From Gammaproteobacteria bacterium (GTDB lineage: Bacteria > Pseudomonadota > Gammaproteobacteria > Pseudomonadales > Azotimanducaceae): 64,000 bases of DNA. The DNA is taken from positions 124,001 to 188,000 of the forward strand of contig JAPOWH010000003.1 of the NCBI GenBank assembly GCA_026707735.1. The letters run 5' to 3'. Below the pieces are notes generated by a model that made no database searches, was not told the DNA's origin, and saw nothing but the letters and a program-made list of their open reading frames with translations. A program made the position numbers and the translations under genes. Shown here in pieces: positions 36,173-44,671 of this stretch (the stretch's first letter is position 1; each line of letters opens with the position of its first letter).

Positions 36173-38515
36173 GTGAACGCCCCTGATAGCACACGGAAGC
36201 AATTTGCTGCCCGATTTGCAGAACGCGTTCTGGCAGCCCGGTGGTGGGTCATTTTTGGGACGATCGTACTGATAGCGGTTGCCGCAAGCGGCATACTCCG
36301 GTTGGGGTTCTCCGCCAACTATCGAATTTTTTTCGACGAGCACAATCCTCAGTTGTTGGCGCTCGAAGAACTCGAGAACACATTTGGCAAGAGCGAAAAC
36401 GTTGCCTTCTTAATCGTTCCTGACAATAGCGACGCCACATCTGAAAGCGCGCTGTCCATGGCGGTTTGGCTAACAGAAGAAGCATGGCAAATTCCGTACT
36501 CGCGCCGGGTGGATTCTCTCGCTAACTTTCAATACACCACTGCTGACGGCGACGACCTATATGTCAGGGACCTAGTTGATCCACTAGAACTTGCTGATGC
36601 TGACACTAGGTCTCGAATCCGTGAAATCGCGCTCTCCGATCCTCGCATTGCAGGCAGCATATTGGCTTTTGACGGTGAAGTCAGTGTTGTTAACGTAACG
36701 ATCGAGTTGCCTCTCGAAGGTCAATTGCAGGCTGTGGCCGAAGTTGCCGAATTCGCCAGAGCTGTAGCGCAACAGGCGGAAGAGCGGTTCCCGAACGTAG
36801 ACATTCGCGTAGTAGGCACTGTTTTGGTCAACCAGACGTTTGTCGAAGCGTCGATAAGCAGCCAGATCGTATTCCTGCCTCTTTCCCTGATTCTCATGGC
36901 CGTGATACTCGGGTTGCTCACTAGAGGAATGTCTGGAGTTGCTGCCACCGGAATCGTGATGATTTTTTCGATCTTTGCGTCCATCGGACTAGGCGGTTGG
37001 GTTGGACTACCGTTTTCTCCACCAATTTCTCCCGCTCCGACCATTGTGCTGATGATCGTTGTCGCAAACTGCGTTCACATTCTCGTTTCCCTCCAGCAAC
37101 GTATGCGGGCTGGAGATTCAAAGCACGACGCCATAGTCGAAACCATACGAATCAATCTCCACCCTGTGTTCTTGGCGAGTTTCACGACTACGCTGGGATT
37201 TCTGAGCATGAACTTCTCCGAGGTGCCACCCTATCGACATCTCGGAATGTTCGTAGCGTTAGGAATCATGACTTCCTTCGTGCTTTCCGTCACGTTTCTA
37301 CCGGCCGTGCTATCCCTTCTACCCGTTCGTGTGGGCAAGCAGCGGAGTTGGATTCGTAGCCTTAGTATGGAACGACTGGCGGAATGGGTGCTCCGCTACA
37401 AAACGCCGATTTTCTCTGTATGGATTGGTTTCCTGATCGCCATGGCAATGAGCATTCCGCGTAACGAGCTGAATGACGTGCTAGTCCATTTCTTCGACGA
37501 GGGAATTGAGTTCAGGCAAGACACCGATTTCATGGACGAGCACCTGAGCGGAAACACATTGATCGAATATTCGCTTCAAGCTCCGCAGGAGGGTGGCGCG
37601 ATCGACCCCAATTTCCTCCAGGAGGTGGCCAGTTTTGCAGATTGGTACAGGGAGCAGGAATCAGTTCGGCATGTGGCGGTGATCACCGACACGTTCCGAC
37701 AACTCAACAAGAGCATGCATGGGGACGACCCTGCGTTCTATCGAATACCGGAAAGTCAGGAACTGGCGGCGCAGTATTTGCTCCTCTACGAACTTTCACT
37801 GCCCGTAGGGCTGGATCTGAACAATCAAATCGACAGATCTCGAACCTCTACTCGCGTTTCTGTATCCGCGGCAACACTGCCTTCTGGGGACCTGCTGGAG
37901 TTGAACGCGCGAGCCGAGGCGTGGCTTCACGAAAACGCACCGACTGTCACTGGTGTAAGCGGGACAGGTCCCGCGACTCTGTTCGCCTACATTGGGCAGC
38001 GAAACATCCGCGCCATGCTTATTGGTACTGTGGTCGTTCTGGTAGCTATTTCTGCGCTACTGTTGGTTGCTTTGCGCTCTCTGCGCGTTGGGATAATCAG
38101 TATTCTTCCCAACCTAATTCCTGCAGTAGTCGGCTTTGGCGTCTGGGGATTGACCGTTGGACAGGTAGGGCTTTCGTTGTCGGTAGTAGTGGCCATGACC
38201 ATTGGCATTGTCGTTGACGACACTGTGCATTTCCTCGCCAAGTACCTGCGGGCACGTCGCGAGTATGGTCAAGATTCCGACTCAGCCGTTCGCTATGCCT
38301 TCGATAAGGCCGGGCGCGCCTTGGTCACCACGACGATTGTTCTTGTGGCGGGATTCCTGATATTCGTGTTCTCTCCCTTCATCCCCACGGCTCAGGTTGG
38401 CGTCTTGACGGCAGTGATCATCGGTTTTGCTCTTGTAGCAGATTTGACCCTCTTGCCGGTGCTCCTAACTTGGCTAGACCGGAAACCTGCTGCCACTACA
38501 ACCACAAATACTTGA
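36173..38515 (+). CDS. MMPL/RND-family transporter
   Basis: A 780-residue inner-membrane protein with 12 predicted helices in two MMPL halves. Helix 1 (WWVIFGTIVLIAVAASGIL) is followed by a large periplasmic loop (about residues 45-220), five helices (220-400), a second helix and loop (about 415-600), and the last five helices. GIVVDDTVHFLAKYLRARRE in the second half matches the RND helix-4 GxxxD motif that relays protons. Relatives (HpnN-like and MmpL-type) move lipids or hopanoids rather than drugs. Such genes are usually adjacent to an outer-membrane lipoprotein-sorting gene and a beta-barrel gene, which here lie at 56-58 kb. The start is a GTG. Confidence 0.88.
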   Translation: MNAPDSTRKQFAARFAERVLAARWWVIFGTIVLIAVAASGILRLGFSANYRIFFDEHNPQLLALEELENTFGKSENVAFLIVPDNSDATSESALSMAVWLTEEAWQIPYSRRVDSLANFQYTTADGDDLYVRDLVDPLELADADTRSRIREIALSDPRIAGSILAFDGEVSVVNVTIELPLEGQLQAVAEVAEFARAVAQQAEERFPNVDIRVVGTVLVNQTFVEASISSQIVFLPLSLILMAVILGLLTRGMSGVAATGIVMIFSIFASIGLGGWVGLPFSPPISPAPTIVLMIVVANCVHILVSLQQRMRAGDSKHDAIVETIRINLHPVFLASFTTTLGFLSMNFSEVPPYRHLGMFVALGIMTSFVLSVTFLPAVLSLLPVRVGKQRSWIRSLSMERLAEWVLRYKTPIFSVWIGFLIAMAMSIPRNELNDVLVHFFDEGIEFRQDTDFMDEHLSGNTLIEYSLQAPQEGGAIDPNFLQEVASFADWYREQESVRHVAVITDTFRQLNKSMHGDDPAFYRIPESQELAAQYLLLYELSLPVGLDLNNQIDRSRTSTRVSVSAATLPSGDLLELNARAEAWLHENAPTVTGVSGTGPATLFAYIGQRNIRAMLIGTVVVLVAISALLLVALRSLRVGIISILPNLIPAVVGFGVWGLTVGQVGLSLSVVVAMTIGIVVDDTVHFLAKYLRARREYGQDSDSAVRYAFDKAGRALVTTTIVLVAGFLIFVFSPFIPTAQVGVLTAVIIGFALVADLTLLPVLLTWLDRKPAATTTTNT

Positions 38516-38805
38516 ACGCTTAGTGCTCAGATTCCTACTCTGAACCGAGTACATGCGACGTGTACTGAATTCCCCATGCGCGAAGCTCGAAGACACGATT
38601 AATCAGAGTTTGAAACATGCAAGTGTGGAATCAATCCCGTTGGCATAGTTTTTGCATGGATTAGTAGTGCAATAGTCCAAAGAATTCGCTAACAGACTCG
38701 CCCTGATTGTTGTGCCAAGTTCTCTAAATGGCTCACTTTCCGTACTACAAGCAAGTCTCAACTCGAAATTGCGAGGCTTCAAATACAAGGAGACCGAAAT
38801 AACCA

Positions 38806-40602
38806 ATGAAAAAACTAGTGTGGTTTATGTCGATACTGGGATCAGTTGTTCTGCTACTAGCGTGTAGCTCTGGCCCATCAAACACTTACACAATTACTGG
38901 ATACCTATACATATACGAATCCTCGAAAATTCAGGATCCAGGCGCACCCAACCTCGAGGACAGGGAAGGGGGCAACGAGAAGCCCAGAATGGACCTCTCA
39001 ACAGCAACGATCTCCATCCGGCAGAAAGTCGACACGGACAATGGCGAAATGCAGTTCGTTGAGATGAAATCTGGGAAATTCGTAAACGGGAAAGTGAAAC
39101 TTCAAGGAACCGTGAACGAGATTACTGAAATTGAAGTCGCAGTCGCGTTGGAAAATGGGGAACTCATGACGACAGACGCTGTGATTGGTCCCGATTCGCG
39201 TGTTTTGTTTGCGTTGATTGACGTCCCGGAACCGGAACCTGATCGCTTACTGTTACTTGGAGCATCAAGAAACGCAATCCATTCCGATCGCAAATTCACG
39301 ATTTCCGGCGAACTCCAATCAATAATCCCAGAGGGAGCACTCGCAGTCGCTGAAGTCACTAGCAGATCTTGGAACGAAAAAGGCGAATCTCTTACTCGGG
39401 TCTACGGTACGGCGATGCTTCGCGACAGAAGCTTTGTCATTGAAGCTGACATCAACGAACCGACAGTGATGGACATCACTGTCGACATATTGGGACGACA
39501 ATATCCCGATGGGCATTTTTCCGGAGTTGCGGTAGTCGAACCCATTAGCAAGGTCGAGGTAATCGCGCGGGGATCATCTAACGACCTTCAGACTACTTCC
39601 CAGTCGCAACTTCACTCGACACTCATCGAGACCTGGCAGAGGAACGAAGAATATCAGTCCAAAATGGACCGTGGGCAGATTCTGCAAAAGGAGTTTATTG
39701 CGAGTATAGACCTTGGTCAAACCATACCAGGTAATACCGAAGCCAAAGCTTCTGTTGAGGACTCTAGTGATTTGAGCGAAACCTCATCGGAATCGGAAGG
39801 TAGTTCGACACAGGACGTAGAACTTGGAATGCCATTGGACGCTGGGTGCGAACATGTGGATCTTTCCGCGGTGGTGCCTAGCATTGAGGAGACCTTCGAG
39901 CCTCCAGAATTTCGCATCTTGTGGGACGAGGCATGGCAGATTCGTGTCGATACTCTGGAGGAAATTGCTTTGGTCTCGGATGATCCTTGGCTGATTCTGC
40001 TGGCTTTGGAACTAGGCGCTTTCAACTACTACTTCGGAGATCTGGATCATGCGATGCGTATACATGAAGAGCTTGAGTCGAAGCTTCCGGAGGGTGTTGC
40101 CAGACGACGGCTCAAGCCCAAACGCGATTTGCTTGCTAGCTATCTTCAATACGATGAGTTAGACATGAAGGTTGTACCAGGTCAAAAAGCCCCTGCCTTT
40201 ACGTTGCCGGATCTGCAAGGTGCAGATATCGACATTCGCGATGTACTTAAAGACAACGACTTGGTGTATATCGACTTCTGGGCTTCGTGGTGCGGACCAT
40301 GCATTGCAACGTTTCCCGCTCTGAAGAACCTGTACGCCTCGTACAAGGATCAGGGATTGGAGATCGTCGTGATATCCATTGACGAATCCCACGAAGAATG
40401 GGAAGTTGCATCCCTTGAGCAAGATCTTCCATGGTTGAATGTCGCAGACATTGGTGGTTTTGATCAGGAGACGCCTCTTGCTTACGGTGTGCAGTTTATT
40501 CCGAAAGCGTTTCTGGTTGATTCGAAGGGTTGCATAGTTCAGAAAAACCTGGCTACAAACAAGCTACAGGAGATTTTGGCGCAACGCTACGGCGAAGACT
40601 AG
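38806..40602 (+). CDS. Lipoprotein with C-terminal TlpA-like thioredoxin domain
   Basis: A 598-residue lipoprotein: signal sequence with lipobox LLAC (Cys20), then about 440 residues of beta-rich and helical sequence, including an acidic Ser/Glu linker (residues 310-345), and a C-terminal redoxin domain. The latter begins KAPAFTLPDLQGADIDI and has IDFWASWCGPC at about residue 490-500, so CxxC is intact, with the cis-proline in VQFIPKAFLVD. TlpA/ResA-like domains reduce disulfides in the periplasm. The large N-terminal part is unassigned. The start is a clear ATG with AAGGAGA upstream. It is transcribed alone after the MMPL gene. Confidence 0.85.
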   Translation: MKKLVWFMSILGSVVLLLACSSGPSNTYTITGYLYIYESSKIQDPGAPNLEDREGGNEKPRMDLSTATISIRQKVDTDNGEMQFVEMKSGKFVNGKVKLQGTVNEITEIEVAVALENGELMTTDAVIGPDSRVLFALIDVPEPEPDRLLLLGASRNAIHSDRKFTISGELQSIIPEGALAVAEVTSRSWNEKGESLTRVYGTAMLRDRSFVIEADINEPTVMDITVDILGRQYPDGHFSGVAVVEPISKVEVIARGSSNDLQTTSQSQLHSTLIETWQRNEEYQSKMDRGQILQKEFIASIDLGQTIPGNTEAKASVEDSSDLSETSSESEGSSTQDVELGMPLDAGCEHVDLSAVVPSIEETFEPPEFRILWDEAWQIRVDTLEEIALVSDDPWLILLALELGAFNYYFGDLDHAMRIHEELESKLPEGVARRRLKPKRDLLASYLQYDELDMKVVPGQKAPAFTLPDLQGADIDIRDVLKDNDLVYIDFWASWCGPCIATFPALKNLYASYKDQGLEIVVISIDESHEEWEVASLEQDLPWLNVADIGGFDQETPLAYGVQFIPKAFLVDSKGCIVQKNLATNKLQEILAQRYGED

Positions 40603-40825
40603 AACTATTTGGCCAATTAGGAAAAAGCTCCTATACGCGCACCATGAATACGAATCTTCTAGCATACGACTCAATACCAGATCACGCTTCTGTCTCTTTA
40701 GTGAATTTCCACAGATACAGCGCGTACTCGAACTGGAACAATTCTTCTTCTGGCTAGTTGCTTCATACTATTTCATGAAGTTTAAAGAGTATTGCGGATG
40801 TACCTTAATATGAGGCAGATTCAGA

Positions 40826-41629
40826 TTGTGTTTTCATCGAAGTGCAGTGGCTAGTGCAGGGCAGCTAACCGGACACATAGAGACCCTATTCGAGAGATTT
40901 TCCAATCGTACCTTGCCAGCGACGATTTGGAGGGAAGACCATTGGGACGTTGACTATTACAAGAAGGGGTTCGACCCAGTCTTGCCCAGAGAATTCGATT
41001 TTGATGTCTTTGAATCCCATCCCTTTCACGGTCAAAGTGATAGGCTTGCTGTCATGACAATCGAGGGTGTTCTCTTTTACTTGCCCTCATTTCTGACGCT
41101 TGTTTTGCGAGACTTGAATCGTTGCCTTGATCTGGACCTGAGCATTTTTTATTCGCTTCGAGGCTTTGTGGTGTCCAATCGCAATCTCGACAATTGGATT
41201 GCTGTTCTACGTCAGCAACCGTCGTTTCATGAATCGCTTACAGACTGCCACGACGCCGAACTGAAACGCACAATACTCGAATTCCTCAATTGGTTTGTTT
41301 TGAAAGTGCAACCATGTCAGAGTGCTGTTATAAGCAACATGACGCAACCTGAACGAGAGATAGTTGCAGAAAGTGTTTGCTATTACGATCAGGCGCTCAA
41401 GACAGAGAATCCGTTAGAAAGGGAGAGTGGCAAACACCTAGTGGAATCGGTAAGAGGTTTGTTGCTTAATGGGCCATTGAGCAGACGACTAGGGGCAAGC
41501 GACGACAGTGATTTAGCAAGATTGATTTGCCTACTAGATTTGGCAGAGAGCAAGTATCCAAAGTGTATAACCCATGCAGTCACCAGACCAATTAGAGAGG
41601 AACTCAAAGCAGTGTCCTTAAGGGCGTAA
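40826..41629 (+). CDS. Hypothetical protein, possibly DUF6714-like
   Basis: A 267-residue soluble protein. The region GHIETLFERFSNRTLP and later VLFYLPSFLTLVLRDLNRCL resembles the DUF6714 layout, in which a helix with YLPxFL follows an N-terminal helix-and-tryptophan segment; this match is weak. No catalytic motif is visible. The start is uncertain: a TTG at 40826 or the GTG seven codons later, neither with a good ribosome-binding site. It lies immediately before the RiPP cluster, with 281 bases between, but nothing ties it to that pathway. Confidence 0.5.
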   Translation: MCFHRSAVASAGQLTGHIETLFERFSNRTLPATIWREDHWDVDYYKKGFDPVLPREFDFDVFESHPFHGQSDRLAVMTIEGVLFYLPSFLTLVLRDLNRCLDLDLSIFYSLRGFVVSNRNLDNWIAVLRQQPSFHESLTDCHDAELKRTILEFLNWFVLKVQPCQSAVISNMTQPEREIVAESVCYYDQALKTENPLERESGKHLVESVRGLLLNGPLSRRLGASDDSDLARLICLLDLAESKYPKCITHAVTRPIREELKAVSLRA

Positions 41630-41910
41630 CGCCAACATGCAAGTACTGTTTGTGATTCACTTGAACCTGTCGAAGATTCCCAGGTATTGATTCCACTGCC
41701 GGTCTGCAGTAGTAGATTGTTGAGAGAGGGAAGTTCATGTGTGGCGTAGATATATTGGGTTTCTGGATTCAAATTAGTCTCTAGCCGCTCGAGCTGCATT
41801 TCTTAGGTGAGCCTAAATTCGATAGACTCTACAGGTTGACGGAGTCGTGCTAGCCACATCCTGATTCAATTGGTCGCGAGCTGGCACGACCTAGAGAGTA
41901 ATGGGGAACC

Positions 41911-42459
41911 GTGTTTAACAATCCCTTTGAATCCCTTCACGACACTGTCGCGGAAGCAAAAGAGGAACGCGAGCAACTTGATCGACTGCTAATCATCTCG
42001 ACACCTAGAGAGCGTGTGCTTGTCGCCCTTTTGTTCCTGACTGTAATTGCGTTCGGAGCATGGTTGGCATTTGGCAGCGTGGCTCAAAAGGTGAGCGTGG
42101 ATGGTGTAGTTGTAGGACCTGTTGGGGACCGGCCCGATTCAACTGGGCTCGTTGAAGTCGCCGTATGGATTGGTAGCGAGAGCGCAGCCAACGTGGAAGT
42201 CGGAATGCCAGCTTCTATCCGACTGACCGGCAGAGCCGAATCGATGGCTGCAGCCAAGGGTCAAGTAAAGGCAATTGCGAGTGCTCCTATACCTTCGGAA
42301 CTTTCGACTGCTGAGTCTGTGCCGTTTTCCTATCGCCGCTTCGACATTGTTGTCGACGCGGCGTTCATGCACTCATTGCTCGTGCCCGAGAAATGCGTCG
42401 TTGACGTAGAAATTGGCAGACAATCGCCATTGGCCATGATCGGAGCTGGATTGCTCTAG
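41911..42459 (+). CDS. NHLM-type secretion adaptor (short HlyD-like protein)
   Basis: A 182-residue inner-membrane protein with a cytosolic N-terminus, one helix (VLVALLFLTVIAFGAWLAFG, about residues 45-65) and a periplasmic beta-rich part (VSVDGVVVGPVG, VEVGMPASIRLTGRAE) with the barrel-sandwich character of HlyD adaptors. It is much shorter than usual NHLM HlyD proteins because no long coiled-coil hairpin is present. Its position, one base from the exporter gene, is what identifies it as the adaptor of the NHLP exporter. The start is a GTG (41911). It begins the RiPP operon; upstream there is no obvious promoter. Confidence 0.65.
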   Translation: MFNNPFESLHDTVAEAKEEREQLDRLLIISTPRERVLVALLFLTVIAFGAWLAFGSVAQKVSVDGVVVGPVGDRPDSTGLVEVAVWIGSESAANVEVGMPASIRLTGRAESMAAAKGQVKAIASAPIPSELSTAESVPFSYRRFDIVVDAAFMHSLLVPEKCVVDVEIGRQSPLAMIGAGLL

Positions 42460-42460
42460 C

Positions 42461-44671
42461 ATGAACAAGCGTGCGTCGAAGCGTTCACGCAACTCTGCTG
42501 GCTCCAATTCTCGCGCACGCAGAATCACTACCCCGATTCAGTTGCAAATGCATGCCTCGGAGTGTGGCGCAGCTTGTCTTGGCAGTGTATTGGGGTATTT
42601 TGGGCGGTGGGTTCCGCTGACTGAACTTCGCGAGAAGTGCGAAGTGAGTCGAGACGGAAGCAGCGCTGCAAGCATCGCACGTGCCGCCCGGCACTACGGG
42701 CTGGAGTGCAAGGGACTTAGCGTGCGCGCCGGATTGCTGGAGAACTTGCCGTTGCCGCTCATCCTGTTTTGGCAATTCAGCCACTTCGTCGTCCTTGAAG
42801 GCATTAGCGACGGCCATTACTACCTGAACGACCCGGCGACGGGACGACGAACACTCACATCCGAAGAGTTTCTCAAGAGCTATAGCGGCATTGCGTTGCG
42901 ATTCGACCCGCAGGACGACTTTGAGAAAGGCGGTGAGTGGCCGAGTCTGTTCAAGCAGTTGAGAGCACTATTAACGGGTTCGTGGAACGTGCTTTCGGGT
43001 GTGACCACCTGTGGACTGCTTCTAACGCTCATTTCTCTAATCATCCCCGTGTCGCTTGGCTTGTTCGTTGACGATGTTCTGTTGAGGCACGGATCGTGGG
43101 TGGGAGTCGTAGTGGCTCTGCTCGGAGGCGGCGCAATTGCCTACATTCTTGCTCTGTTTAAACACAGGTTCCTCGAACGACTCGGCATACGCATTGCAGT
43201 GACAGGCTCCGATCGTAGCTTGACCAAGTTGCTTCGGTTGCCAGTGGAGTTCTTTGAGCACAGATTGGTTGGAGACTTGACAGACCGGGTTACCTCAATT
43301 GACCGGCTATCCAAGAACCTTACAACTGAGTTTCTCGTTCTCATAATCGATATGGCCATGAGTGCGATCTTTGTCGTGGCGATGCTTTTGTACGACATAA
43401 CGCTAACGGTCGTAGTGCTCCTGCTCGGCATAGCTCACGGATTCGCCGCACACTTTCTGAATTCGTACCGTCGGGTTCGAAGTCAAGCAATGCGTCGCGA
43501 ACAAGGACTGTTGATTGGTGTCGGTATGCAGATGCTGAGCCATGCCGACAACCTGCGAATGACCGGCGCGGACGATAGATTCTTCTCTCGATGGAGCGGT
43601 CAACAGGCTCGCGAGCTTGATGCACGACAACGCTATACCGAACTGAGCACTTTCAATAGCGCGTTCCCTGAGGTTGTTGCAGCTCTGCGCAGTGCAGCTA
43701 TCCTCGTATTGGGAGGCGCGATGGTATTGGCGGGTGAAATGACCCTAGGAGCTATGGTGGGATTCTTTGTACTCGCCGAAATGTTTCTGGAGCCAATCGG
43801 TCGCTTTTTGGGGTTCGCCGACAAACGTCATGCGCTCGAGACCGATTTGCAGCGCTTGAGCGATGTAACCAGTGCTGCTACCGATCCAGTATTTGAACGT
43901 CGAGGAACACATGCAGATTCCATTGCAACGTTCAAGGGGAGGCTCCAACTTGCCGGGCGACTCGAACTTCGCAACGTCACTTTCGGCTACAACACGAGCC
44001 GTCCCCCACTGATTGAGGATTTCAATCTCACCATCAACCCCGGTCAACGTGTGGCCATTGTGGGATCCAGCGGCTCAGGCAAGTCGACATTGACGAGGCT
44101 AGTGTCGGGAATTAGCCAGCCTTGGTCGGGCGAAATATTGTTCGATGGTCACCCACGGAACGATATACCTGAGGAAGTCCTGCGTAGCTCCATCTCGATG
44201 GTGAATCAGGAGGCGGTGCTTTTCGCGGCCAGCTTGCGGGACAACATCACGTTGTGGAATCCAGCGATTCCCGATGAGGTCATTATTTCCGCCACGAGAG
44301 ATGCCTGCATCCACAACGAGATTCTGCTTAGAACTCAAGGTTACGCAACCAATGTTGAAGAGAGTGGGGCAAATTTCAGCGGAGGGCAGCGTCAGCGCAT
44401 TGAGATTGCTCGCGCTTTGGTGGGCAATCCAACGATACTCATACTTGACGAAGCCACGAGTTCCCTCGATGCCGCCACAGAAGAGGACGTAGACGACAAC
44501 CTGCGTCGCAGAGGAGTCACGTGCCTTATCGTTGCTCATCGACTCAGCACCGTGCGCGATTGCGACGAGATCATAGTGATGGAAAAGGGAACCGTCGTAC
44601 AACGCGGAACGCACGACGAATTAATTGCTGATCGTGAAGGCACCTACTACAAGCTGGTCAGGTCAGGATGA
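42461..44671 (+). CDS. NHLM-type ABC exporter with C39 leader peptidase
   Basis: A 736-residue peptidase-containing ATP-binding transporter. The N-terminal C39 domain has SECGAACL (Cys35), SHFVVLE (His108) and LNDPA (Asp124), a complete catalytic triad that cleaves after a double-small-residue motif in leader peptides. Six membrane helices occupy about residues 165-440. The nucleotide-binding domain has Walker A GSSGSGKST at about 534, the signature FSGGQRQRIEIARAL and Walker B ILILDEATSSLD. It would remove the NHLP leader from the precursor at 54988 during export. It overlaps the next gene by four bases (ATGA), so they are translationally coupled. Confidence 0.92.
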   Translation: MNKRASKRSRNSAGSNSRARRITTPIQLQMHASECGAACLGSVLGYFGRWVPLTELREKCEVSRDGSSAASIARAARHYGLECKGLSVRAGLLENLPLPLILFWQFSHFVVLEGISDGHYYLNDPATGRRTLTSEEFLKSYSGIALRFDPQDDFEKGGEWPSLFKQLRALLTGSWNVLSGVTTCGLLLTLISLIIPVSLGLFVDDVLLRHGSWVGVVVALLGGGAIAYILALFKHRFLERLGIRIAVTGSDRSLTKLLRLPVEFFEHRLVGDLTDRVTSIDRLSKNLTTEFLVLIIDMAMSAIFVVAMLLYDITLTVVVLLLGIAHGFAAHFLNSYRRVRSQAMRREQGLLIGVGMQMLSHADNLRMTGADDRFFSRWSGQQARELDARQRYTELSTFNSAFPEVVAALRSAAILVLGGAMVLAGEMTLGAMVGFFVLAEMFLEPIGRFLGFADKRHALETDLQRLSDVTSAATDPVFERRGTHADSIATFKGRLQLAGRLELRNVTFGYNTSRPPLIEDFNLTINPGQRVAIVGSSGSGKSTLTRLVSGISQPWSGEILFDGHPRNDIPEEVLRSSISMVNQEAVLFAASLRDNITLWNPAIPDEVIISATRDACIHNEILLRTQGYATNVEESGANFSGGQRQRIEIARALVGNPTILILDEATSSLDAATEEDVDDNLRRRGVTCLIVAHRLSTVRDCDEIIVMEKGTVVQRGTHDELIADREGTYYKLVRSG

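Noticed and set aside
40644-40757. 37-codon frame (MNTNLLAYDSIPDHASVSLV...) upstream of the RiPP region as a possible second precursor
   Set aside because: It has no NHLP leader features, no cysteine run and no convincing ribosome-binding site.
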